64,000 nt of DNA from Chryseobacterium gallinarum (GTDB taxonomy: Bacteria > Bacteroidota > Bacteroidia > Flavobacteriales > Weeksellaceae), in the NCBI RefSeq assembly GCF_001021975.1, contig NZ_CP009928.1, positions 3,910,001-3,974,000 of the forward strand, in the 5' to 3' direction. The notes under the pieces were generated by a model, which was given only the letters and a program-made list of their open reading frames with translations, searched no databases and had not been told where the DNA came from. Below are positions 42,653 to 50,240 of the stretch, in pieces. Position numbers and translations under genes: made by a program. Position 1 is the stretch's first letter. The number at the start of each line of letters is the position of its first letter.

Positions 42653-42668
42653 TGGCACAATGTTTGCT
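42653..42668 (+). promoter_or_regulatory. Sigma-54-type promoter before porin 2
   Basis: TGGCACAATGTTTGCT matches the -24/-12 consensus with correct spacing. The expected start is near 42679, giving a leader of about 40 bases. Confidence 0.55.
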
Positions 42669-42719
42669 AATAAAGAAAATGTTAAACAAAACTTAAAATA
42701 ACTATAAATTAAATATCTT

Positions 42720-43304
42720 ATGAAAAAGATTTTTTTAGGCCTTGCCCTTACAGCGGGTACATTGGCTTTCGCACAAAAGACTTCTACTAATACAGCTTCA
42801 TCACCAGTTAGATTTGGTTTAAAAGCAGGTCTTAATATTTCCAGCGTATCAAACTCTGATATGAATTCAAAAGCAGGATTTTACGGTGGTGTATTTGCCA
42901 ATATTCCTGTAGCTCAGGATTTCTCTGTACAGCCGGAAGTATTGTACAGCGGTATGGGAGCAAAAGCAAAAGCAAACAGCGATGTCAAATTAAATTTAGA
43001 TTATATTGCAGTACCGGTAATGTTCCAATATAACGCATTGCCTAATTTATATTTAGAGGCAGGACCTCAATTTAGCTTCCTGATAAACTCAAAGGTTAAA
43101 TATCCATCAGGTTCTATTGATGCAAAGGATGCACACAAAACTTTTGATTTCGGACTTGGACTTGGTGCAGGATACTACTTTACTCCTAACATCGGAGTTA
43201 ATGTAAGATACGTTGCAGGACTAACAGATATAGCGAAAAACAGAATCGGAGGTGACTCTTCTAAGAACGGAGTGTTCCAGCTTGGTTTAGCTTATAAATT
43301 CTAA
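42720..43304 (+). CDS. Outer-membrane beta-barrel protein, porin family (paralogue 2)
   Basis: A 194-residue relative of the preceding barrel. Signal peptide MKKIFLGLALTAGTLAFAQ, barrel strands VRFGLKAGLNISSVS, AGFYGGVFANIPVAQDFSVQ, LDYIAVPVMFQYNALPNLYL and a terminal FQLGLAYKF. It is shorter in the extracellular loops than paralogues 1 and 3, the parts most likely to vary under phage or immune pressure. It has its own promoter and terminator. Confidence 0.9.
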   Translation: MKKIFLGLALTAGTLAFAQKTSTNTASSPVRFGLKAGLNISSVSNSDMNSKAGFYGGVFANIPVAQDFSVQPEVLYSGMGAKAKANSDVKLNLDYIAVPVMFQYNALPNLYLEAGPQFSFLINSKVKYPSGSIDAKDAHKTFDFGLGLGAGYYFTPNIGVNVRYVAGLTDIAKNRIGGDSSKNGVFQLGLAYKF

Positions 43305-43334
43305 TAGTTTTTAATCATTTTTAACTCAATAAAC

Positions 43335-43370
43335 AATATCAGATTAAAATTTTAATCTGATATTTTGTTT
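43335..43370 (+). terminator. Terminator after porin 2
   Basis: A perfect 30-bp palindrome (43335-43364) whose left arm begins AATATCAGATTAAAA, followed by TTGTTTT. Confidence 0.8.
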
Positions 43371-43529
43371 TAACACCACCTGCAGATGCCTGTTAAATTG
43401 GAATGGCAATAAAAGATGTTCAGTATCCTATTTGGAGCAAAAATGAATCAACATTATTTCATTTTCCAGGCATATCATCCTGAGAACTTGTATGCTTAGC
43501 TCTCAAATTTTAAAACTCACCTGCTATTT

Positions 43530-43545
43530 TGGCAAGAAATTTGCG
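43530..43545 (+). promoter_or_regulatory. Orphan sigma-54-type promoter
   Basis: TGGCAAGAAATTTGCG fits the -24/-12 pattern with exact spacing, but the next gene starts 585 bp later and has its own copy of the motif. Confidence 0.5.
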
Positions 43546-43555
43546 GTTTGTAAAT

Positions 43556-43760
43556 TAATTGTACCCTCTCTCCGATTCTCCATTTAACAACTCCGTTTTA
43601 TCATTTTTTAATACACATCGTTTTATTCAAACGAATCAGTTATTTCAAATCATATCCTTAATTCAGTTTTGTTTTTGGAAGAGATTTCGGAGGCATCATA
43701 AGTAATACATTTTGATTTCAATAGAAAAGGTCGGGCTTAGTTTTTTAAGTCTGACCTTTT
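43556..43760 (+). ncRNA. Candidate non-coding RNA of about 205 nt or relic porin locus
   Basis: It runs from the predicted start of the orphan sigma-54-type promoter to a 15-bp-stem terminator (AAAAGGTCGGGCTTA at 43725-43739, TAAGTCTGACCTTTT at 43746-43760). The main part holds no ATG-started ORF. The segment before the terminator (TTCAATAGAA) also precedes the terminator of porin 1. So this is either an independent RNA or what is left after a porin copy was deleted between its promoter and terminator. Nothing else is recognised in the 43371-44077 gap. Confidence 0.4.
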
Positions 43761-44077
43761 CACTTTTATTGAATCTTTGGGGTAAAACTCAAAATTCGGG
43801 GATAATACAGTGTTGATATTGATATGCTTTAAATTATAAAGATTTCGAAATCCGACTGATGTAATAGTTCAATTTCTGTTTAGTTCAGTTTTAAGAATAA
43901 ACCGGTTTACAAAGTTCAAATAAGACATATTTATAAATTAAACGAATATTTAACTTAAAATTTACCTTAAATATTCAATATGTGTTGAAATATTTTATTA
44001 AAACTTGGATAAATTAATCTTTTTTTCAAAGCTCAAAACCTTTGTCAAACAGCTTCTATTCAAGGTTTTTTTTAGTT

Positions 44078-44093
44078 TGGCAAGCATTTTGCA
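44078..44093 (+). promoter_or_regulatory. Sigma-54-type promoter before porin 3
   Basis: TGGCAAGCATTTTGCA is a full -24/-12 match. It predicts a start near 44104 and thereby fixes the ATG at 44131 as the true start codon. Confidence 0.6.
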
Positions 44094-44130
44094 AACTAAA
44101 GAAGCAAATAGTAAAATTAAAAATAAAATT

Positions 44131-44838
44131 ATGAATAAGTTATTTTTAGGATTGGCATTAACTGCTGGTACATTAGCTTTCGCTCAGGAAACTCAAGAAA
44201 TAAAAACAACAACTACAACTACTACATCTGCTCTTAAAAATGATGTACAGCCTGTAAGATTCGGTATAAAAGCAGGAGGTAACTCAGCTTATTTCAGTGC
44301 GCAAAAATTCGGTATGAATAGCCAGAAATTAGGATTCCATGCAGGAGCATTCGTAAATATTCCGGTTTCTAAACAATTCAGTATCCAACCGGAGGTTTTA
44401 TATAACCAAATGGGGGCAAGAGACGTAATCTCTTCTACTCCTATTGAAAACGGAACTGTAAAAATACAGGATAAAGTAACAATGAATTATATCTCTGTTC
44501 CTTTAATGGTTCAAATGAGACCTACGGAGAAGTTTTATGTAGAAGCAGGTCCTGAATTCAGTTATTTCATCAATGGTAAAAATAAAGGTGATGTAACAAG
44601 AACTACTACTACAGGAGGTATTACTACTACAACCACTCAATCCCACTCTGAAGATGTGGATAAAGATCAAATCAACAAATTCAACTTCGGGTTAGGTCTT
44701 GGTTTAGGGTATGACATTACTAACAATATCGGAATCAGCGCAAGATATGTAAATAGCTTGACAAAGATCGATAAGAGCAGACCTGCTGCTGAAAACAACA
44801 ACAGAGTTTTCCAATTAGGCCTGAACTATAAGTTCTAA
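44131..44838 (+). CDS. Outer-membrane beta-barrel protein, porin family (paralogue 3)
   Basis: A 235-residue barrel. The open frame reaches back to 44005, but the ATG at 44131 gives the signal peptide MNKLFLGLALTAGTLAFAQE and lies downstream of the promoter. Strands include VRFGIKAGGNSAYFSAQKFG, NIPVSKQFSIQPEVLYNQMG, FYVEAGPEFSYFI and a terminal FQLGLNYKF. Two loops are rich in threonine repeats (KTTTTTTTSALK and TRTTTTGGITTTTTQS), unlike its two paralogues, which suggests fast-changing surface-exposed loops. Confidence 0.9.
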   Translation: MNKLFLGLALTAGTLAFAQETQEIKTTTTTTTSALKNDVQPVRFGIKAGGNSAYFSAQKFGMNSQKLGFHAGAFVNIPVSKQFSIQPEVLYNQMGARDVISSTPIENGTVKIQDKVTMNYISVPLMVQMRPTEKFYVEAGPEFSYFINGKNKGDVTRTTTTGGITTTTTQSHSEDVDKDQINKFNFGLGLGLGYDITNNIGISARYVNSLTKIDKSRPAAENNNRVFQLGLNYKF

Positions 44839-44885
44839 TCAAAAGAAACCAATTTTTTAACTTAAATGCATACTAATGCATTGTA

Positions 44886-44925
44886 TAAAATCGCCGGAAG
44901 AAATTCTTCCGGCGATTTATTTTAA
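44886..44925 (+). terminator. Terminator after porin 3
   Basis: AAATCGCCGGAAGAA and its exact complement TTCTTCCGGCGATTT, then a T-rich tail. Confidence 0.9.
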
Positions 44926-45019
44926 TTGGCCTCAGATAGAATAAGAAAACGATGATTTTCGTAACTGTTCCTTCTCCAGTTCAAACCCACAGCACAGAAT
45001 TCTTTTCCAAACCTTGGTT

Positions 45020-45964
45020 TTAAAATATTCTTGGGTCATCACTAATCACCCCATCTATTCCCATATCCTTCAGCTCCTGTAATCTTTCTTTTGAATTCAC
45101 TGTCCATGGGATCACTTTCATACCCAGGGCATGACATTCCCTTACCAATTCAGGCGTTACAAGACGATGGTCAGGACTATAGATCGTAGGAGTAAAGCTC
45201 AGAAACTTCATATCTCCGGCTACTCCACTTAGATGATCAGGATATAATTTAAACCGCTCCAAAGGTATATTTTTGAAATTAGCCCGTTGCTCAGCCAATT
45301 TTTTATCATCTACTTTTTCCACCAGTAAAGCAGTCATAACCGCAGGATACTCTCTATGGATAATTTCGAGCGTCCTGGGATCAAAAGACTGAATGATAAC
45401 ACGGTCCTGGATTCCTTTCTCCAGAATGATTTTCATCATCAGGTCTACAAACTCTTCAGGCTCCGGATGAAAGATATTATCTGAGAAAGGCCGGGTTTTT
45501 GTTTCTATATTATAAAAAGGTAACGGTCTTTTCAATGCACGGGAATAAGCTTCACATTCATCTATTACCGATGAAAAGAGTGGCTTTTGAACTTTTATTT
45601 TCTTTTGGTCGGGATAATGATACAGCTTTTTTAGCCCTACATCAAAGGTCTGGATCCTGGTATAGGGCATATCATAAATTTTATAATAAAACCCGGAATC
45701 TTTTGGAATATAGCTTCCATCAGCTTTTGTTACCAATCCCGGTGAAAGAAAAGCGTCATGGGAAAGAATCACCTGCTTATCTCTGGTAATTGCCAAATCC
45801 ATTTCCAGCGTGGTAACGTTCATTTTTAAAGCATTCTTCATCGCCGGAATTGTATTTTCAGGATACAGGGATTTTCCACCCCGATGAGCCTGTGTATCAA
45901 AAGACTGTGCCTGACAAAGCTGCGTAAATACAAGTATAATACCCGAAAAAAAAGCAATTTTCAT
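45020..45964 (-). CDS. Exported glycerophosphodiester phosphodiesterase
   Basis: A 314-residue enzyme. The ATG at 45964 begins a signal peptide (MKIAFFSGIILVFTQLCQAQ); the longer open frame overlaps the purF terminator and is rejected. TQAHRGGKSLYPENTIPA, with the catalytic His-Arg and metal-binding Glu, TLEMDLAITRDKQVILSHDA and GMKVIPWTVNSKERL are GDPD-family motifs on a TIM barrel. It hydrolyses glycerophosphodiesters to glycerol-3-phosphate and an alcohol in the periplasm. It is long for the family because of an insertion around residues 95-135. Confidence 0.92.
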   Translation of the reverse strand: MKIAFFSGIILVFTQLCQAQSFDTQAHRGGKSLYPENTIPAMKNALKMNVTTLEMDLAITRDKQVILSHDAFLSPGLVTKADGSYIPKDSGFYYKIYDMPYTRIQTFDVGLKKLYHYPDQKKIKVQKPLFSSVIDECEAYSRALKRPLPFYNIETKTRPFSDNIFHPEPEEFVDLMMKIILEKGIQDRVIIQSFDPRTLEIIHREYPAVMTALLVEKVDDKKLAEQRANFKNIPLERFKLYPDHLSGVAGDMKFLSFTPTIYSPDHRLVTPELVRECHALGMKVIPWTVNSKERLQELKDMGIDGVISDDPRIF

Positions 45965-46070
45965 ATCCTGGAATTTTAATCTGATAAAATTAAAACTTAC
46001 CCCACGGCTGTATACTACAGGAATATTAAGCTTTATCACATTAATGTAAATATTTTTTAACACGGATCTG

Positions 46071-46103
46071 AAAATAAAAAAGAGCCAGGTAATACCCGGC
46101 TCT
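46071..46103 (-). terminator. Terminator after purF
   Basis: On the minus strand AGAGCC-GGG-TATTA-CCT-GGCTCT followed by T6; 23 bp after the purF stop. Confidence 0.75.
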
Positions 46104-46125
46104 ATTATGCTATTGTATATAACAA

Positions 46126-47625
46126 TTAGTTGAATAATTCTATCTCTTCTCCTTTTCCTACCGGATATTCTTCTGTGAAGCACCCAAAGCAGTGATTGGA
46201 AGATCCTAAAATTTCTTTCAGGTTGTCTATGCTTAAAAACTCTAAAGAATCTACTCCTAAATAGTTTTTAAGTTCTTCTGTAGTCATATTCGCTGAGATC
46301 AGATCATCTTTTGATGGAGTATCAATTCCCAGATAACACGGAGCAATAATAGGCGGAGAAACACTTCTGAAGTGGATCTCTTTTACCCCCGCGTCTTTCA
46401 GGATTTTAACCAATCTCTTGGAAGTAGTCCCCCTGACAATAGAGTCATCAATAATAACCACTCTTTTATCTTTCATTTCTGAAATAATCGGGTTCAGCTT
46501 AAGGTTTACTACTCTTTCTCTCATTTCCTGTGTAGGAACAATAAAGCTTCTTCCGATGTATCTGTTTTTAATCAAAACAGGACGGAAGGGGATTCCTGAA
46601 GCTTTTGAGAACCCAATGGCAGCAGGAACTCCGGAATCCGGTACTCCGATTACCAAATCGGCTTCTACAGGTGCTTGTTCCCAGATTTTTTCTCCTGATT
46701 TTTCTCTGATCTCATATACATTAATATTTTCCAGAGTAGAGTCAGGTCTTGCAAAATAGATGTATTCAAAAGAGCAGATTCTTTGCTTCCCTTTCTTTTC
46801 ATCCATCATATATGAATGCAGCTTTCCAGGTTCATTTTCGTTGGTATAGATAATTTCCCCCGGAAGAATATTCCGCACATACTGTGCTCCTACAGCGTCT
46901 AATGCTACAGATTCTGAAGCAACAACATAGGACTTCTCATCAATAGCTCCTAAAACCAATGGGCGGATTCCGTTAAAGTCCCGGAAAGCAAAGAATTTAT
47001 TTCTTGTCATTCCTACTACAGAATAAGCTCCCTCGATTTTCTCCATCGTTGCCTTAATAGCTCCACGAAGTCCAAGGTCCAGGTTTTTCTGGATTAATCT
47101 CAGGATTACTTCAGAATCGGAAGTAGCCCTGAAAACAACACCTTCCGCTTCCAGTTCTGCTTTAAGTTCTTTCGCGTTGGTCAGGTTACCGTTGTGTGCT
47201 ATAGAAAGTATAATCTGGTCATATTCGTTTTTCGCGAAAAATGGCTGGAAATTATATTTCTTTTTATCTCCTGCCGTGGTATAACGGGTATGCCCGATTG
47301 CAGAATTTCCCATAAAAGTTGCAGGTTCCTTAATGTCTTTATACACGTCGAGAACCAGTCCTTCATCTTTCATATTGGTGATTTTCCCATCCTTTAAAAC
47401 GGAAATCCCACAAGCCTCCTGACCTCTGTGCTGCAAAGCAAAAAGACCGAACTGTGAAAGAGAAAATGTATCAAGATCATTATCTGAATACAATCCGAAG
47501 ATACCACACTCTTCATTGGGTGCATCTAACCTTTCCTCTTCTTGTGTTCTAAAAAGGTTTCTGCCATAAGTCTGGTTTTCAAATTGTTTTAAATATTCAC
47601 TTTTATGAATGTCTAAACTTTTCAT
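46126..47625 (-). CDS. purF: Amidophosphoribosyltransferase
   Basis: A 499-residue enzyme for the first step of purine synthesis (PRPP + glutamine to phosphoribosylamine). The N-terminal nucleophile Cys40 stands in EECGIFGLY after a propeptide of 39 residues, which must be removed. The glutaminase continues with LQHRGQEACGIS and GHTRYTTAG. The phosphoribosyltransferase domain shows RVVIIDDSIVRGTTSKRLV and GVPDSGVPAAIG. The C terminus has a Cys cluster, HCFGCF, which with other Cys may hold a 4Fe-4S cluster as in B. subtilis PurF. purC lies 270 bp upstream on the same strand. Confidence 0.95.
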   Translation of the reverse strand: MKSLDIHKSEYLKQFENQTYGRNLFRTQEEERLDAPNEECGIFGLYSDNDLDTFSLSQFGLFALQHRGQEACGISVLKDGKITNMKDEGLVLDVYKDIKEPATFMGNSAIGHTRYTTAGDKKKYNFQPFFAKNEYDQIILSIAHNGNLTNAKELKAELEAEGVVFRATSDSEVILRLIQKNLDLGLRGAIKATMEKIEGAYSVVGMTRNKFFAFRDFNGIRPLVLGAIDEKSYVVASESVALDAVGAQYVRNILPGEIIYTNENEPGKLHSYMMDEKKGKQRICSFEYIYFARPDSTLENINVYEIREKSGEKIWEQAPVEADLVIGVPDSGVPAAIGFSKASGIPFRPVLIKNRYIGRSFIVPTQEMRERVVNLKLNPIISEMKDKRVVIIDDSIVRGTTSKRLVKILKDAGVKEIHFRSVSPPIIAPCYLGIDTPSKDDLISANMTTEELKNYLGVDSLEFLSIDNLKEILGSSNHCFGCFTEEYPVGKGEEIELFN

Positions 47626-47643
47626 TTCTATTTTTTCTAATGA

Positions 47644-47887
47644 TTAGAAGTTAGATATTAGATGTTAGAAATTAATCTAAGTTAACTTCAATTATATTTT
47701 TAAACTTGTTTTAATGAATAAATCATTTTGGGGATTTCAGCTAAAGGTCCTTTTACTTTTAGAGGAATAATTTTTCTTCAGAAATAAAATTCAAATCAAT
47801 TCTTTTACTGAACCCATAGACTTACTCCAACCTTCCAATTTTCTATCCGGTGTGAATTTGATATTAAGTTCTATAACTAACTTCTAA
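47644..47887. repeat. Intergenic element bounded by an 11-bp inverted repeat
   Basis: TTAGAAGTTAG (47644-47654) and its exact complement CTAACTTCTAA (47877-47887) bound 244 bp between purF and purC; similarity extends a few bases more on each side (ATTAG, then TA). The interior has no gene. It could be a small non-autonomous element or a chance pairing of the AT-rich TTAGAT-type repeats common in these genomes. Confidence 0.4.
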
Positions 47888-47896
47888 TTTCTAAGT

Positions 47897-48619
47897 TTAT
47901 TTACCAAGTAAATTTTTAAGACGGTTGTAGATTTCCACATACGCCTCCGTTACTTCTCCTAAATCTCTTCTGAATCTGTCTTTATCAAGTTTCTTCATTG
48001 TATCTTTATCCCAAAGTCTGCAGGTATCGGGAGAAATTTCATCAGCTAAAATAATTTCTCCGTCGGAAGTTTTACCTAATTCAATTTTGAAATCCACTAA
48101 AATGATATTGATTTTATCAAAAAGATCGATAAGGATTTCGTTGATATCAGAAGTCAGCTCATACATTTCGTCAAGCTCTTCATAAGTAGCCGCTCCCAGG
48201 AAAACCGCATGGTGATCATTGATAAGCGGATCTCCCAATTCGTCTTTTTTATAACAAATATCGAAGATCGTTACCGGAGATTTAATGCCTTCCTCTACTC
48301 CTAATCTTTGGGCCATACTTCCTGCAGAATAGTTTCTTACCACCATTTCCAGAGGAATAATGGATACTTTTCTTACCAGCTGTTCTCTTTCGTTTAATTG
48401 TTTGATGAAATGAGTTTTGATCCCTTTTTCATTTAAATATTCAAAAATAAGAGTAGTGATGGCGTTATTCATTTCTCCTTTCAGGTCAACCTGACCTTTC
48501 TTTTGAGCATTAAATGCTGTAGCATCGTCTTTGAAACGTACTACTACTTCATCAGGATTATCGGTAGCAAATACTTGTTTCGCTTTCCCCTCGTACAACA
48601 TTTCTTTCTTTTGACTCAT
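47897..48619 (-). CDS. purC: Phosphoribosylaminoimidazole-succinocarboxamide synthase
   Basis: A 240-residue SAICAR synthase, the standard bacterial length. [20 protein letters not shown] at the start, [36 protein letters not shown] and [17 protein letters not shown] are diagnostic. It ligates aspartate to CAIR with ATP in purine synthesis. Just upstream of purF on the same strand; the two may be transcribed together across the intergenic element or separately. Confidence 0.95.
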   Translation of the reverse strand: MSQKKEMLYEGKAKQVFATDNPDEVVVRFKDDATAFNAQKKGQVDLKGEMNNAITTLIFEYLNEKGIKTHFIKQLNEREQLVRKVSIIPLEMVVRNYSAGSMAQRLGVEEGIKSPVTIFDICYKKDELGDPLINDHHAVFLGAATYEELDEMYELTSDINEILIDLFDKINIILVDFKIELGKTSDGEIILADEISPDTCRLWDKDTMKKLDKDRFRRDLGEVTEAYVEIYNRLKNLLGK

Positions 48620-48655
48620 AATTTTACTTTCTAAATTGTAGTTAGATTTATTGAT

Positions 48656-49351
48656 TTATTTAATTATTATCCCTGTTAAAACAGCCAATCCAAAACTCAG
48701 GAGTGTTCCGATAAGAACATATTCTGTAAGCTTTCTTTGTTTTGCCTGTGCAAGGTCGCTGAATCTGAAAACAGACTTGGCGGCAACCATGAAACCTACC
48801 CCTTCCCAGTGATTTACCATAATAAAAGTAAATACCAGAAGGCGTTCTAAAATTCCTATATATTTTCCGGCACTTGTTAAAGATTCGGTCTGAATAGTAT
48901 TGGGACCATCCGGAGCGGGTGTCCAGGATGATAATAGTATTTTGATAAAAATGGAAGCCGGCGTTGTCAGAAACAAAGCAGCCATCAATATCTTTAAAAA
49001 TTCCTGATTTTGTAAAAAACCGAAACTGAATTCTCTGAAATAAAAAGAAATACCTCCAATTACCAGAATATGCAGCAGCTGGTCTATGAAAAACCATCTT
49101 TTCTTTGTTTTCACATTTTGAAACGTCAGCTTGGCAGCATCAATAATGAAATGAGTTACTCCCACCAGCATAGCCACCCACCAAAGCCGTAGATCCCAAA
49201 GGAAAATAAGACTTAAAACAGTGTGAATCAAAACATGAAAATATAAAAATGTACTTTTCAGTTTATGGTTTTCCTTATCTGCAACCCATGAATTTGGCTG
49301 AAGTATAAAATCTCCGAGTAGATGTGCCAATATGAGTTTGATGAAGATCAT
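48656..49351 (-). CDS. DUF3307 membrane protein
   Basis: A 231-residue inner-membrane protein: IFIKLILAHLLGDFILQPNSWVADKENH, FYFHVLIHTVL and HFIIDAAKLTFQ are conserved parts of DUF3307, followed by further hydrophobic segments in the second half (FMAALFLTTP-like and GTLLSFGLAVLTGIII). The function is unknown. It ends 36 bp before purC and begins 3 bp after the SatD gene, with which it is regularly paired in Bacteroidetes. Confidence 0.85.
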   Translation of the reverse strand: MIFIKLILAHLLGDFILQPNSWVADKENHKLKSTFLYFHVLIHTVLSLIFLWDLRLWWVAMLVGVTHFIIDAAKLTFQNVKTKKRWFFIDQLLHILVIGGISFYFREFSFGFLQNQEFLKILMAALFLTTPASIFIKILLSSWTPAPDGPNTIQTESLTSAGKYIGILERLLVFTFIMVNHWEGVGFMVAAKSVFRFSDLAQAKQRKLTEYVLIGTLLSFGLAVLTGIIIK

Positions 49352-49354
49352 GCT

Positions 49355-49960
49355 TTAAAGTTCTGAGATTTTCTTTCTAAAATACTGGTTGGTTTCCACG
49401 ATGAGCTCATAGTTGGCTCGTTTCAGTCTCTGGCTTATTGAAGACTGTGAAATAGCAAATCTCCTGGCGAGATCTTCCTGGGTAATGTCCTGGTTCATAA
49501 TCATTTCATGAATGATTTCTGCAGTAGCCATTGTCCAGTTGTCAAAATCTTTGGATGACCATTTCAGAAGAATATTAAGGTCCCTGTCAAGAGAATCATT
49601 GGAAGTTTTGATCGCAACGGTATGTCCGTCATTTTTAAGGTCGTTCAGCAGCCTTCCGGAATTCACATAGGCCGTTCCGTTGGATTCGGTAATCTTTTCC
49701 GAAGAAAAACTTTCTTCACCGATACCGATAGCCATTCTTACATCAAGATTTTCCTGGCTTTTAATAAGGGATTTTATGGCAAGAAAATGCCAGAAAACAT
49801 CATCTATACCACATTTGAACTGAAATTCATCCCCTCTGTAAATTTCCCATGTATGAGGAGCGCTTCCCCAGGTTTCGAGAAGATTTTTAAGTCTGGTTAT
49901 CCAAACTTCAGTATCCGCATGCTGTGAATTTATAATATCACCGGTAATGACCGCTATCAT
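49355..49960 (-). CDS. SatD-family protein
   Basis: A 201-residue protein of the SatD family. AVITGDIINSQHAD at the start and YRGDEFQFKC resemble the core of nucleotide-cyclase-like SatD domains; residues 155-195 (ITQEDLARRFAISQSSISQR) form a helix-turn-helix, so it probably binds DNA. SatD was named from an acid-tolerance locus in streptococci; the biochemical role is unknown. Its ATG follows a -7 element by only four bases, implying a leaderless message. Confidence 0.85.
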   Translation of the reverse strand: MIAVITGDIINSQHADTEVWITRLKNLLETWGSAPHTWEIYRGDEFQFKCGIDDVFWHFLAIKSLIKSQENLDVRMAIGIGEESFSSEKITESNGTAYVNSGRLLNDLKNDGHTVAIKTSNDSLDRDLNILLKWSSKDFDNWTMATAEIIHEMIMNQDITQEDLARRFAISQSSISQRLKRANYELIVETNQYFRKKISEL

Positions 49961-49964
49961 ACTG

Positions 49965-49972
49965 CAAATATA
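49965..49972 (-). promoter_or_regulatory. -7 element abutting the SatD start codon
   Basis: CAAATATA on the plus strand is TATATTTG on the minus strand, with CAGT before the ATG at 49960. Normal spacing would start the RNA at the start codon. Confidence 0.5.
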
Positions 49973-50240
49973 AGCATAATTACTTATAAATAAAAAATAT
50001 AAGCAGAAACACTTATAGATATTGATTATTAGTGAATCTGCTTATATCGATGATACTGTAAACATACGGTTTTTAAGCCTGATTTAAATCACAAAAAGAC
50101 AAAATAAATTAAAAATTTTCATGACAGATGAAATATTAACTTACCTTTTAATTCTTTTCATGTAAGAAGCTTATATTTCTCTAATAAAAAACCATAATAG
50201 TTTTATAGTTTATCAGGGTTTGTATAGACAATTTCTTGCT

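Noticed and set aside
44005..44130. N-terminal extension of porin 3
   Set aside because: The extension contains the promoter motif, and the signal peptide begins only at 44131.
45965..46183. N-terminal extension of the glycerophosphodiesterase
   Set aside because: It overlaps the purF terminator and the purF 3' end, and the signal peptide begins at 45964.
48660..49097. 145-codon ORF inside the DUF3307 gene in another frame
   Set aside because: Wholly contained in the DUF3307 gene on the same strand with unnatural composition; a frame shadow.
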